64,000 nucleotides of DNA, from the NCBI GenBank assembly GCA_025351645.1, contig JANXVN010000290.1, positions 1 through 64,000 of the forward strand. Direction: 5' to 3'. The notes beneath the pieces are model-generated. The model worked only from the letters and a program-made list of their open reading frames with translations, was not told where the DNA came from and ran no database searches. This DNA is from Ferruginibacter sp. GTDB taxonomy: Bacteria; Bacteroidota; Bacteroidia; Chitinophagales; Chitinophagaceae. Shown here piece after piece: positions 41,734-51,688 of the stretch (position 1 is its first letter; each line of letters starts with the position of its first letter). A program made the translations under genes and the position numbers.

Positions 41734-42064
41734 AATATTGCGTCTTTAATTTTTTAGCCCTTTCTATTTGCTGTATGGGAGTTTTTTGCGTCTTTTTTTG
41801 AAAGGCATTTAAAAGTATTACTAATTAACCTTCATCAAAAAAACAAAAAATCCTAAAAATATTACTGCCTGAACTTACTCTAATCTCATAAATGTCCTCA
41901 TCAATATGCTTCAAATATTTTTCTGATACAAATGCTATATCCCTGATAACACGTATTGTCCATAGGATACGGTCCTGAACTTTTTTAGTCTGCTCATTAT
42001 AAAATTCCCAAAAGTCATTACCATATACTTTTAAACTTCGTATTTGTCCTTTGAAATCTTCCAC
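41714..42064 (-). pseudogene. HigB-like toxin (RelE/ParE superfamily) with in-frame TAA at 41825-41827
   Basis: MEDFKGQIRSLKVYGNDFWEFYNEQTKKVQ..YLKHIDEDIYEIRVSSGSNIFRIFCFFDEG-stop-LVILLNAFQKKTQKTPIQQIERAKKLKTQYYEDKKK in the same frame. Confidence 0.85.
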
Positions 42065-42214
42065 AGAGCAAAGTTACCTAATTAGGTACTATTGGCAAAT
42101 TTTTTATGTTTTGAATATTTGACTAGCACAACAAATTGCAGCACCTCTTTCAATTTCATTACCATCTTGTGCTTTTTACCTATCTATTTGTATATCTATC
42201 ATTATTTTTGTAGC

Positions 42215-44113
42215 ATGTCGATAGTAACTACCATTCAAAAAAATGCCGCCGCTGCATTATCCATTTTATACAACCATTCGTTTACCGAAAAAGATTTTCA
42301 AATTAACCTTACCAAGCCTGAGTTTGAGGGCGATTATACTATTGTGATGTTTTCGCTGGTTAAGTCGCTCCGATTATCGCCGGAAGTTATCGGCGATGCA
42401 TTGGGGGGGTATCTTACCGGCAACCATCCTGAATTATTTTCTTCTTTCAATATAATTAAAGGATTTTTGAACCTCTCCATTACGGAAAGCTTTTGGACGG
42501 ATTTGTTGCAATCAAATTACAGCAATGCTGATTTTGGCAAACAACAAAACAATGGAAAAAAGGTGATGGTAGAATATTCTTCGCCCAACACTAATAAGCC
42601 GTTGCATTTGGGGCATTTAAGAAATAATTTTTTGGGATGGTCCATTGCTGAAATTTATAAAGCAAATGGATATGAGGTGATAAAAAGTTGCATTGTAAAC
42701 GACCGTGGCATACACATCTGCAAAAGCATGATTGCCTGGCAGAAATATGCCAACGGTGCCACGCCACAAAGTACCGGCATAAAGGGCGACCATTTGGTAG
42801 GCGAATATTATGTGCGCTTTGAAGATGACCTGAAAGCCGAAAGCCAAATCCTGATCAATAAAATTAAGTTGGCCGACCTATCTGATTTTAGCGGTGCTGA
42901 ATTAGAAAAGCTTGATAAAATATTGATTGCCTTAACAAAGCAGGATGAAATAAAAGATGCGGAAAAAATTACTAAGCTGCACGAGGAGATAAAAGAAATT
43001 GCCAGGAATAATACCGCGGTTATTAAAGAAGCCAAGCAAATGCTGCTGGATTGGGAAAAAGGAAAACCGGAAGTAATTGAACTTTGGAAAAAGATGAACG
43101 GCTGGGTGTACGAAGGCTTTGATATTACGTACAAGCGCATTGGCAGCGACTTTGATAAGGCTTATTATGAAAGCAACACGTATTTATTGGGGAAAGATAT
43201 TGTGCAGCAAGGGCTGGATAAAAACGTATTTTTTAAAAAAGAAGATGGAAGCATTTGGATAGACTTAACTGCTGATGGGCTGGATGAAAAATTGGTACAA
43301 CGCAAAGATGGGACTTCCGTGTACATAACGCAGGATATTGGCCTGGCACTACAGAAATACGAAGAATATAAAATTGACAGCAGCCTGTACGTTATTGGCA
43401 ACGAGCAGAATTACCACATGAAAGTGCTTCAGTTAATATGTAAAAAACTGGGTATGCCCAATGCAGATAATATTTTGCATTTAAGTTATGGCATGGTTGA
43501 ATTAACCACCGGCAAAATGAAAAGCCGCGAAGGCACCGTGGTTGATGCTGATGATTTGGTAGATGAAATGATAGCTACTTCGCAAAAGCATACGGAAGAA
43601 TTGGGCAAGGTAAAAGATTTTACGCCGGCCGAATTGACGGATTTGTATGACACGATTGGACTAGGTGCAATGAAGTTTTACCTGTTACGTGTAGACCCTA
43701 AAAAAACAATGGTTTTTAATCCGGAGGAGAGCATTGATTTTCATGGGTTTACGGGGCCGTTTGTGCAATATACGTATGCACGTATAAAAAGTATTTTACG
43801 TAAAGAACCATTGGTAGAAATTACCACTTTAGCGGATGCCGATTTGCTGAAATTAGAAAAAGAAGTGATTGTTATGCTGGAGCAATATCCGGTAGCTTTA
43901 GAGACGGCTTGTACAGAGCACAACCCATCTGTAATTGCTATGTTTGTTTTTAACCTTGCTAAAACTTTTAATTCTTTTTATACAGAACATTCTATCGCCA
44001 ATGCAGAAACGCCGGCTAAAAAACAACTGCGTTTACAGCTTGCGGTTATGACCGCAAATACTTTAAAAAGTGGCATGGAAATATTGGGCATCCGGGTGCC
44101 GGAAAGGATGTAG
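42215..44113 (+). CDS. argS: arginyl-tRNA synthetase
   Basis: VEYSSPNTNKPLHLGHLRNNFLGWSIAEI class I signature, C-terminal anticodon-binding region; MSIVTT start preferred over listed 42092. Confidence 0.95.
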   Translation: MSIVTTIQKNAAAALSILYNHSFTEKDFQINLTKPEFEGDYTIVMFSLVKSLRLSPEVIGDALGGYLTGNHPELFSSFNIIKGFLNLSITESFWTDLLQSNYSNADFGKQQNNGKKVMVEYSSPNTNKPLHLGHLRNNFLGWSIAEIYKANGYEVIKSCIVNDRGIHICKSMIAWQKYANGATPQSTGIKGDHLVGEYYVRFEDDLKAESQILINKIKLADLSDFSGAELEKLDKILIALTKQDEIKDAEKITKLHEEIKEIARNNTAVIKEAKQMLLDWEKGKPEVIELWKKMNGWVYEGFDITYKRIGSDFDKAYYESNTYLLGKDIVQQGLDKNVFFKKEDGSIWIDLTADGLDEKLVQRKDGTSVYITQDIGLALQKYEEYKIDSSLYVIGNEQNYHMKVLQLICKKLGMPNADNILHLSYGMVELTTGKMKSREGTVVDADDLVDEMIATSQKHTEELGKVKDFTPAELTDLYDTIGLGAMKFYLLRVDPKKTMVFNPEESIDFHGFTGPFVQYTYARIKSILRKEPLVEITTLADADLLKLEKEVIVMLEQYPVALETACTEHNPSVIAMFVFNLAKTFNSFYTEHSIANAETPAKKQLRLQLAVMTANTLKSGMEILGIRVPERM

Positions 44114-44244
44114 TTTTTTTGTTTCTCGCAAAGATGCAAGGAAGCAAAGACGCAAAGGAAATGCAACTTTACGGTGAAGACTGGGTGCAGCATAAGCCCC
44201 ATAATTAGTGGTAAAAGTTCCCTAAAAAACTGATGTAAAAGACA

Positions 44245-44341
44245 GCCTCCCTGCCCTCCGAAGGAGGGTCCTAGCGTAGGCAATTTGAAGAGCTTTTATA
44301 ATTCGTAGAGTCTGAAACCCTCCTTTAGAGGGCAGAGAGGC
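44245..44341. repeat. imperfect inverted repeat (24-nt arms) in the argS-rfbD intergenic region
   Basis: gcctccctgccctccgaaggaggg (44245-44268) vs reverse complement of ccctcctttagagggcagagaggc (44318-44341), 3 mismatches. Confidence 0.75.
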
Positions 44342-44391
44342 TATAGCTGCTGTATTAGCCGGGACAACAATTGTATTGGCTACCACACTTT

Positions 44392-45282
44392 TTACGGCAG
44401 CATCTTTTTTAAGCCTTCTTCAAAACTTATTGGGGCAAAACCTAATACTTTTTTTGCTTTATCAATTATAAAGCCAGTAGTAGCTGGCCTTTTAGCTGGT
44501 TGCGTAAATACGGAAGCATCTACTTTTTCTATTAGCGATGCATCAAGCTTCAAATATGCTGCCGTTGTTATAGCCATTTGATAAGGGCTTAAAAAAGTTT
44601 CGCCGGAAATATGATAGAGGCCTTGCGCTTTTTTTTGTGCTATCGATACAATTGCTTTTGCCAAGTCTTCTACATACGTTGGTGTACGCCATTGATCGCT
44701 TACTACTTTTATCTTTTTGCCCTGCTCCAGGTTTTCTTTTACCCAGGTGATGATGTTGCTTCTTGTGCCAAATAAAATATTGCCGTATAGCAGGCAGGTA
44801 CGTACTATAGCATGTGGAAGGCCGCTTTCTTCTACCGCTTTTTCGGCGGCTACTTTTGTGCTTCCATAATAACTTACGGGGCCAACAGTATCTTCTTCTT
44901 TGTAAGGGCCATTCATGCCATCAAACACAAAATCTGTTGATAGAAAGATGAAGAAGGCATTTATTTTTTTAGCCGAATCTACTAAAAAACGAGTGGCGGT
45001 CACATTAATTTCCCAGGCCTTTATCGGGTTCTCTTCGCATTCATCTACCTGCGTTAAGGCCGCACAATGGATGACAGTATCTGGCTGCAATTTTTCCAAC
45101 AGCAGGTTTACGGCCATGCCATCGGTTATATCCAGCGAGTGATAATGCAGGCGGCTATCCTGCAGTACAGAACGAGGTTCTCTTTTACTAGTGGCAATTA
45201 TTTCATGCTCGGTTTCATTTAGTAAAGTGTTTACCAAATACTGGCCCAGCAGGCCGTTTGAGCCGGTTATTAATATTTTCAT
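44392..45282 (-). CDS. dTDP-4-dehydrorhamnose reductase-like SDR protein
   Basis: ILITGSNGLLGQYLVNTLL, DTVIHCAALTQVDECE, FLSTDFVFDG, YYGSTKVAAEK. Confidence 0.85.
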   Translation of the reverse strand: MKILITGSNGLLGQYLVNTLLNETEHEIIATSKREPRSVLQDSRLHYHSLDITDGMAVNLLLEKLQPDTVIHCAALTQVDECEENPIKAWEINVTATRFLVDSAKKINAFFIFLSTDFVFDGMNGPYKEEDTVGPVSYYGSTKVAAEKAVEESGLPHAIVRTCLLYGNILFGTRSNIITWVKENLEQGKKIKVVSDQWRTPTYVEDLAKAIVSIAQKKAQGLYHISGETFLSPYQMAITTAAYLKLDASLIEKVDASVFTQPAKRPATTGFIIDKAKKVLGFAPISFEEGLKKMLP

Positions 45283-47420
45283 TATAAGGTTGGGTTTACG
45301 CCCATGTTATAAAAAATGAAAGAATAAATATCTGCTATCGTCTCGATATTTTTTTTGGTATTGCTTGCGCCATGGCCGCTGTTAGTATCAATGCGTATTA
45401 AAACCGGGTTGTTGCCTTTGTATTTTTCCTGCAGCGTGGCAATGTACTTAAAAGAATGTGCGGGCACTACCCTATCATCATGGTCTGCCGTGGTTACCAA
45501 AACAGCCGGATAACTGATGCCTTCTTTTATATTATGCAAGGGAGAAAACGCATAGAGGTTTTTAAAATTGGCGACATCTTTTTCGCTGCTGCCATAATCT
45601 GCAATCCAGTTCCACCCGATGGTGAATTTATGGAAACGCAGCATATCCATTACACCAACTTGTGCTATGGCTACTTTAAAAAGATCGGGGCGCTGGTTGA
45701 TTACGGCACCGACTAATAAGCCGCCATTGCTGCCTCCGCGGATGGCCAGTTTTTGTTTACTGGTATATTTTTGAGCAATCAAATATTCGCCTGCGGCAAT
45801 GAAATCGTCAAATACATTTTGCTTGTTCAGCAGCATGCCTGCATGGTGCCATTTTTCGCCATACTCGCCACCGCCGCGAAGGTTAGCCTGTGCATAAATA
45901 CCGCCGGCGTTTAAAAACGGCAGCAAGGTTGCGCTAAAACCAGCCTCAAGGTTTATGTTGAAACCGCCGTAGCCATATAATAAAGTAACATTACTTCCAT
46001 CTAGCTTAATGCCTTTTTTGCTGATGATAAACATGGGTATTTTAGTACCATCTTTTGATGTATAGAACACTTGTTTGGTTTCGTAATCTGCAGGGGCGAA
46101 GCTTACTTCCGGCTTGCGGAAGATGCTGCTGTTGCCTGTTGCAATATCATACTTGTAAATTGTTGGCGGTACGGTAAAAGAAGTAAAAATATAAAACACA
46201 AACTTATCATCTTTATTGCCTCCTAAGCGTCCGCCATTGCCCAATCCCGGATACTTTACTTCTTGCAATAATCTGCCTTTCATATCGTACACATAGGTAC
46301 GGGTGGTTACATCTTTTAAATAATCTACAAATAATTTTCTTCCTGCGGTGCTGGCGCTTTGCATTGGCTCCGGCATTTCTGAAATGATGGTGACGGCTTT
46401 TGATAAATCGGGATTAATTATGCTGACCGCAATTACTTTTGCATTGGGCGCACCTGCATTGGTCTTTAATAAAAAATGTGTTTCTGTGTTATCTATCACG
46501 CTGTAATTATCATTGGTTATATTTTTTACCAATGGCTTAAAAGCGGTATCGTTGCTGGTTGTTAGGTCTTTAAAATAAATGGCGTTGCCGTCAAAGCCTT
46601 TGCCCCTATCGCTAACATCCAAATATAAATAACGTTCATCTTCGCTGGTTTCTACGGTGTTAAAACGTTGAGGATTTTCTTTGTTTTCATACACTAGCTT
46701 ATCTTCGCTTTGCGGCGTATTTATTATATGATAATACACCTGGTGGTTTTCATTCTTGGCGCTTAAATCGCTGGCACCAATTTCTGGAGATGGGTAACGG
46801 CTGTAATAAAAGCCATTACTTTTCCATGCGGCGCCGCTTATTTTTACCCATTTCAATTCATCTGCAAGGTTTTTGCCGGTTGCCATGTCCTTTACATAAT
46901 AGGTTTGCCAATCGCTTCCGCCTTTGCTTAGGCCTACTGCAGCGTATTTGCCATCTTTGCTTAAAGAAAATAGTTGCAGGCGTGTGGTACCATCGGGGCT
47001 TAATTTATTAGGGTCAATCACAACTTCAACCGCACCATCCAACCCTTGTTGGCGGTATAGAACGCTTTGGTTTTGCAAGCCATCATTCTTATAAAAATAA
47101 AACCATTCGCCTTTTCTGAAAGGAGCAGAATATTTGGGGTAGTTGAATACTTTTTCTATGGCTTCTTGAAAGTTTTTACGATAAGGTATTTTATCAAGAT
47201 AGGCATGCGTGACTACATTTTGAGCCGTTACCCAATCTTTGGTTTCCGCACTTTTATCATCTTCCAGCCAGCGGTACGGGTCAGCTACTTTTGTGCCGAA
47301 ATAAGTGTCGGTGGTGTCTACCTTTTTTGTAACAGGGTATTGCAACTGGGCACCTGCCTCATTTATTGCAGCTAAAGAACTTGCCAACATAATTATAAAC
47401 GTTTTTTTACCTATTGCCAT
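45282..47420 (-). CDS. prolyl oligopeptidase family serine peptidase (S9A)
   Basis: DPYRWLEDDKSAETKDWV, AIRGGSNGGLLVGAVINQRPDLF nucleophile, DHDDRV, SGHGA; internal start preferred. Confidence 0.93.
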   Translation of the reverse strand: MAIGKKTFIIMLASSLAAINEAGAQLQYPVTKKVDTTDTYFGTKVADPYRWLEDDKSAETKDWVTAQNVVTHAYLDKIPYRKNFQEAIEKVFNYPKYSAPFRKGEWFYFYKNDGLQNQSVLYRQQGLDGAVEVVIDPNKLSPDGTTRLQLFSLSKDGKYAAVGLSKGGSDWQTYYVKDMATGKNLADELKWVKISGAAWKSNGFYYSRYPSPEIGASDLSAKNENHQVYYHIINTPQSEDKLVYENKENPQRFNTVETSEDERYLYLDVSDRGKGFDGNAIYFKDLTTSNDTAFKPLVKNITNDNYSVIDNTETHFLLKTNAGAPNAKVIAVSIINPDLSKAVTIISEMPEPMQSASTAGRKLFVDYLKDVTTRTYVYDMKGRLLQEVKYPGLGNGGRLGGNKDDKFVFYIFTSFTVPPTIYKYDIATGNSSIFRKPEVSFAPADYETKQVFYTSKDGTKIPMFIISKKGIKLDGSNVTLLYGYGGFNINLEAGFSATLLPFLNAGGIYAQANLRGGGEYGEKWHHAGMLLNKQNVFDDFIAAGEYLIAQKYTSKQKLAIRGGSNGGLLVGAVINQRPDLFKVAIAQVGVMDMLRFHKFTIGWNWIADYGSSEKDVANFKNLYAFSPLHNIKEGISYPAVLVTTADHDDRVVPAHSFKYIATLQEKYKGNNPVLIRIDTNSGHGASNTKKNIETIADIYSFIFYNMGVNPTL

Positions 47421-47612
47421 ACAAGCGTATTTGACTGTATTATAATAATGTTCCAAATTAAACATTTTATAGCACATAGGCAGTACATAAATGAGTTAAG
47501 CAGGGTTAAATTATTCAGTAGATATAACCGATGGATTAATTACACAAGTTAATTTGGTGTAGGTTTAGGAGGGTTAATTTAATTGTAAGCGGGCAAAGAA
47601 TAAGGCGAATAA

Positions 47613-48668
47613 TTAAGGGTTTAATTGTATAGAAAGTACAAAAAGTATACGTTCATCAGTAAGGGCTTCATCGGCACTTATTTTTGTGGTTATCAAAAAT
47701 TTATTGTCACTGCAATTCATGCACCCTAGTGTAACTTTTTCTTTAACAAAATTAATATTGCCGGTATTATCAGCTAATACTACGCCCGGGTTTGCAGACC
47801 GCCCTCCATAAAATTCAAAATCGGCATTATTCAGCCTTCTGAGTTCTGCCAACGTCATGCCGGCGCGGATGCCGCTTTTTAGCTGCCATTTGTTTTCTGC
47901 AACAAAGGCATCATTATCCTTAAGGCTTTCCAGGCTTTGCTGGCCACCAAAAAGCAAGTGGCGGATGGTGCAGTTGTTTTCCTGGTCTTGCCAAATAAAA
48001 ACTACCTGCCTTTCGGTATTATAAAATAATACGGAACATTTAGCCAATTCTTTATCGGGGAAATAATAGGTATCTTCTTTTACATTTTCTTTGCCAAAAT
48101 AAAACGCCAGGTATTCCTGCGAAGTAAAAGAAAGTAGGTCATCGGCATACCGTAGCTTTTTTGAATCTACCGACTGCTGTTTTTGTACCTGTATACAATA
48201 CATTTTAAAAATATCTTCATTTTTAGGATAGGCAATAACCCTCATATCTCCCTGTTGAAAAATCAGGGGAGTTTTTACTAAAGAATCAATGCTTTTGTGG
48301 CTAGTAAAACCTGCTGTTTTAAATTGATTTGCCAATTGCGTAAACTCTGCCAGGGAAGATGTTTGGTAAGTGATGCAAGCAGCTCCGTTTATATCTGACC
48401 TATAAAAAAAATGGGTGGATGAATCGGGATGCGGCTGCGGCGATTTATCCTTTTTACTGTAGGATAGCTTGAATTCGTAAGTACTTAAAACAGTGTCGCC
48501 AAACTGGTCTTTTTTGGTTATGCCGTAACCATTTTTTAACAGATAGCCATCAATTTTTGATTTTGATGAAGCAGCGGCAGCTAGCAGGTTATCTGCAGTT
48601 AAGCGCTGCCCTTTGGAAGCCACAGTCAGTAACTCTAAAAAACAAATAAAAAGTAATGTGTGCTTCAT
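47613..48668 (-). CDS. hypothetical secreted protein
   Basis: Signal peptide MKHTLLFICFLELLTVASKG; no recognised family. Confidence 0.6.
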   Translation of the reverse strand: MKHTLLFICFLELLTVASKGQRLTADNLLAAAASSKSKIDGYLLKNGYGITKKDQFGDTVLSTYEFKLSYSKKDKSPQPHPDSSTHFFYRSDINGAACITYQTSSLAEFTQLANQFKTAGFTSHKSIDSLVKTPLIFQQGDMRVIAYPKNEDIFKMYCIQVQKQQSVDSKKLRYADDLLSFTSQEYLAFYFGKENVKEDTYYFPDKELAKCSVLFYNTERQVVFIWQDQENNCTIRHLLFGGQQSLESLKDNDAFVAENKWQLKSGIRAGMTLAELRRLNNADFEFYGGRSANPGVVLADNTGNINFVKEKVTLGCMNCSDNKFLITTKISADEALTDERILFVLSIQLNP

Positions 48669-48756
48669 TTCTAACGTTTAACTATCTAACAAATACAAAC
48701 GAAATAAGGCCTTAGATATTTTACATTTTATAAATTTTATGTGTGCATAATAAATG

Positions 48757-50634
48757 CTACATTACCGGCATCAATATGGTAAAGCTGCTGCCATTATCGG
48801 GCTCGCTTTCTATCTGCAAAACAGCATTTATTTTGTGTAATAATTCCATCACTAAAAATAATCCTAGCCCGCTGCCTTTTTCGCCTTTCGTGCCTTTTGT
48901 GGAATTGTTTTGTTTGCTTAAAATTGCTGCTATCTGTTGTTCGCTAAGGCCTATCCCTTCATCTTTTACTGTTATGGCTACTTTACCATTGGTATTAGTT
49001 GAAGTAATAAATATTGCCTTGTTGGCCGCACTAAATTTTATGGCATTGGTGAGCAGGTTACGCAGCGCAATAGATAAGATATCATAATCACTTATTGCCA
49101 TAGCCACGTTTATTTGTTGATGGATATGCAATTGCTTTTGTACCGCCTGGGCCTGTACATGGCTCACCGCATCGTGCACACAATCGGTTATGCTTACTGG
49201 TGTAATAGTTGCCTGCGTATTTTTTATCTGCACGTTTGCCCATGCCAGTAAATTATCCAGCATATCGCTAGTGTTTATTACAGCCATCATGGTCTGCACC
49301 TTAAAAAACTGCTTTTTTTCTACTGATATCGTTTCGTTATCAGCCAATTTTAAAAAAGAGTGCAGGGTATTGAGCGGGTTGCGCAAATCGTGGCTGATAA
49401 TGCTGAACAGCCTGTCTTTTACCTGGTTGAGCGTTTGCAATTCATTTTTTTGCAGGCTGATTAGCTCGTTTTTATCCTGCAGGAGGGTATTGCTTTTTTT
49501 AATTTTTAAATATAAAAAAGCCACTGCCCCCAATAACAAAACCGTTGCCAGGGCAATGATGATGGAAATATTCCGCTGGCTTTTTTGCCTGCTTACTTCT
49601 GCATCTTTTTTTACGATTTCTATATTTTTTTTATCTAGTTGATAGTCGCCTTCCAGCTCAGTAAGCTGGTTTTTATTGTCGTTGGTAAAAAGGCTGTCTT
49701 TTATATCGTAATACTTTTTTTGATAACTAGCCTGCTGCTGAAAACTTTTCATTTGTCCGTACATATCTGCCATGTTGCGGTAGTTTTCCATTTCGATATA
49801 AGGGTTATTGCTTTGGCGGCAATAATCAATACTGGTAACAAATGCAGCAGCTGCTTTTTCATAATTGCCAGCCTGGGCCTGCGTTGCGGCAATATTATTA
49901 TACAGTGCCCCCATAACATCTGCGGGCGCTTTTTCCTTTTGCAGCAATGCCAGCGATGTATCAAAATAATTCATCGCCTTTGCTGTTTTTAATTGGTGCT
50001 TGTAGGTAAGGCCTATATTAGACAAGCCCTGGGCAATAGCATCTTTATTGTGTAAGGCCAATGCTATAATATAAGATTTTTGTAAAAAATACATAGCCGT
50101 ATCATATCGCTTTTGGGCATCGTTAATAGTGCCTCTTGAGTTAAAAAGCGACATCAGCTGCAAGCTATCTTTTAAAGTGGTTATCAGTACTTCTGCCTGG
50201 TTGTAATAATCATCCGACTTTTTATAATCTTTTGTTTCGCTATACACTACACCAATAGACATTAAGGCATTGGTAAGCCGGTGGCTATCTTTTAACTGCT
50301 CGTAAATTTTGGCAGACTGCTGGTAATTGGCTAACGATTTTTTATAATCAGATTTTAAACGGTAGCAAAATGCGATATCATAAAAATCGTTGGCGACTGT
50401 TAAAGGACGATTAAGTGTTTTCGCTATCTCTTGTGCTTTTTCAAAATATTCAACTGCTTTGCCAGGGTTATTATCCATATAATAATTGCCTATTTTATGG
50501 TATAGCTTTAACCGGCTGGTATCGGCAGTTTCTTTGTCAATTGCAGTAAGCAGGCTATCAACCTGTTGCCGGCTTTGGCTTGTAGCACTTATAGCCATGG
50601 CCATACAGTAACTAAAAAAAAATAATTTATACAT
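48757..50634 (-). CDS. TPR-repeat sensor histidine kinase
   Basis: N-terminal signal + TPRs, one TM, LFSIISHDLRNPLNTLHSFLKL H-box, NLLTNAIKFS, KDEGIGLS, GSGLGLFLV. Confidence 0.92.
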   Translation of the reverse strand: MYKLFFFSYCMAMAISATSQSRQQVDSLLTAIDKETADTSRLKLYHKIGNYYMDNNPGKAVEYFEKAQEIAKTLNRPLTVANDFYDIAFCYRLKSDYKKSLANYQQSAKIYEQLKDSHRLTNALMSIGVVYSETKDYKKSDDYYNQAEVLITTLKDSLQLMSLFNSRGTINDAQKRYDTAMYFLQKSYIIALALHNKDAIAQGLSNIGLTYKHQLKTAKAMNYFDTSLALLQKEKAPADVMGALYNNIAATQAQAGNYEKAAAAFVTSIDYCRQSNNPYIEMENYRNMADMYGQMKSFQQQASYQKKYYDIKDSLFTNDNKNQLTELEGDYQLDKKNIEIVKKDAEVSRQKSQRNISIIIALATVLLLGAVAFLYLKIKKSNTLLQDKNELISLQKNELQTLNQVKDRLFSIISHDLRNPLNTLHSFLKLADNETISVEKKQFFKVQTMMAVINTSDMLDNLLAWANVQIKNTQATITPVSITDCVHDAVSHVQAQAVQKQLHIHQQINVAMAISDYDILSIALRNLLTNAIKFSAANKAIFITSTNTNGKVAITVKDEGIGLSEQQIAAILSKQNNSTKGTKGEKGSGLGLFLVMELLHKINAVLQIESEPDNGSSFTILMPVM

Positions 50635-50648
50635 TATGTACTTAAAAT

Positions 50649-51392
50649 TTAGAGGAACCTTTTAACCGCCGTATTGCCGATTACGGCTTGTAAAACTACT
50701 TCTGCATACATTTTACCAATTATTAATTGGATTTTATCCAGTTGCAGCATGTTGGTTTCAATGGCAGTAATTTTATCTTTATTAACCATGTGCGTGCGGG
50801 AAATGCGTATAAAATAAGTGGGAGGCAGTTGCTGTTGCAGGTTTTTCATGCTTACCAAGGCTATCTTTTTTTCTCCATCTTTTAAAAAAATATTTACAAA
50901 ATCACCTAGCGATTCTATGTACAGCACATCACTATAGTTAATTTTTATAAAAGCATTTTTATCTTTTATAAAAAAAGAAAGATCGTTGGATATTCTAAAG
51001 CCTTCGTGTTGTTTTGTAGAATTCTTCATTTCATGCAGCGCCCTCGCTTTTTCCACGGCCCTTATCAGGCGTTCGGGCATTACTGGTTTTATAAGATAAT
51101 CTATTGCATCTACCTCAAACGCATCAGCAGCATAATGGCTATGCGATGTTATAAATATAATTAAAGGCAGCCTTGTAAGGCTTTTTGCCAACTGCAGCCC
51201 GCTTAAGCCAGGCATTTCTATATCCAGTATTAATAAGTCGGGCAAAAATTCTTGTAGCTGTTTACTAGCTTCTATAACGGTATCGCAAGATGCCAGGCAA
51301 GTGAGGTCGGGTATCATTTGAAGGTACTGCAATGTAAGTTCCATATAAACAGGATCATCATCTACAATTATATAAGTAAGCGGATAAGCCAT
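50649..51392 (-). CDS. LytTR-family response regulator
   Basis: YIIVDDDPVYMEL, LLILDIEMPGLSG, IDYLIKPV, C-terminal IKINYSDVLYIESLGDFVNIFL..RISRTHMVNKDKI. Confidence 0.93.
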   Translation of the reverse strand: MAYPLTYIIVDDDPVYMELTLQYLQMIPDLTCLASCDTVIEASKQLQEFLPDLLILDIEMPGLSGLQLAKSLTRLPLIIFITSHSHYAADAFEVDAIDYLIKPVMPERLIRAVEKARALHEMKNSTKQHEGFRISNDLSFFIKDKNAFIKINYSDVLYIESLGDFVNIFLKDGEKKIALVSMKNLQQQLPPTYFIRISRTHMVNKDKITAIETNMLQLDKIQLIIGKMYAEVVLQAVIGNTAVKRFL

Positions 51393-51688
51393 AATAAGCC
51401 ATAAAAATACTTCATTTTACATAATTAAACGGCTTACAGCTAATAAATAATGTTTTGTCTACTGCATCCTACCTTTCATCGACTAGGTTGCAACCAGTAA
51501 AAAAAGATGGTTAGGTTTGTCTCGGTTTTTCATAGGATATTGGATTTAAAGCGGGGCAGAATTTCTATTCAGCCCCTATTTTTTTATACCATGCCACATT
51601 ATTATATTTATTTACAAGGTGCCAACAAATTGAACTGGCTGGCTGGCTTACAAAATAATTCGTTTTATAATAACTTCCAATCAATAAT

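Noticed and set aside
42402-42410. G7 homopolymer in argS as a phase-variation tract
   Set aside because: In-frame within an essential gene and the frame is intact; short tract gives no strong case for phase variation
43978-44283. 101-aa minus-strand ORF at the argS 3' end
   Set aside because: Derived from antisense argS plus the gcaaagacgcaaag-type intergenic repeat; not a plausible protein
49190-49642. 150-aa ORF opposite the histidine kinase
   Set aside because: Antisense shadow ORF; no support for coding
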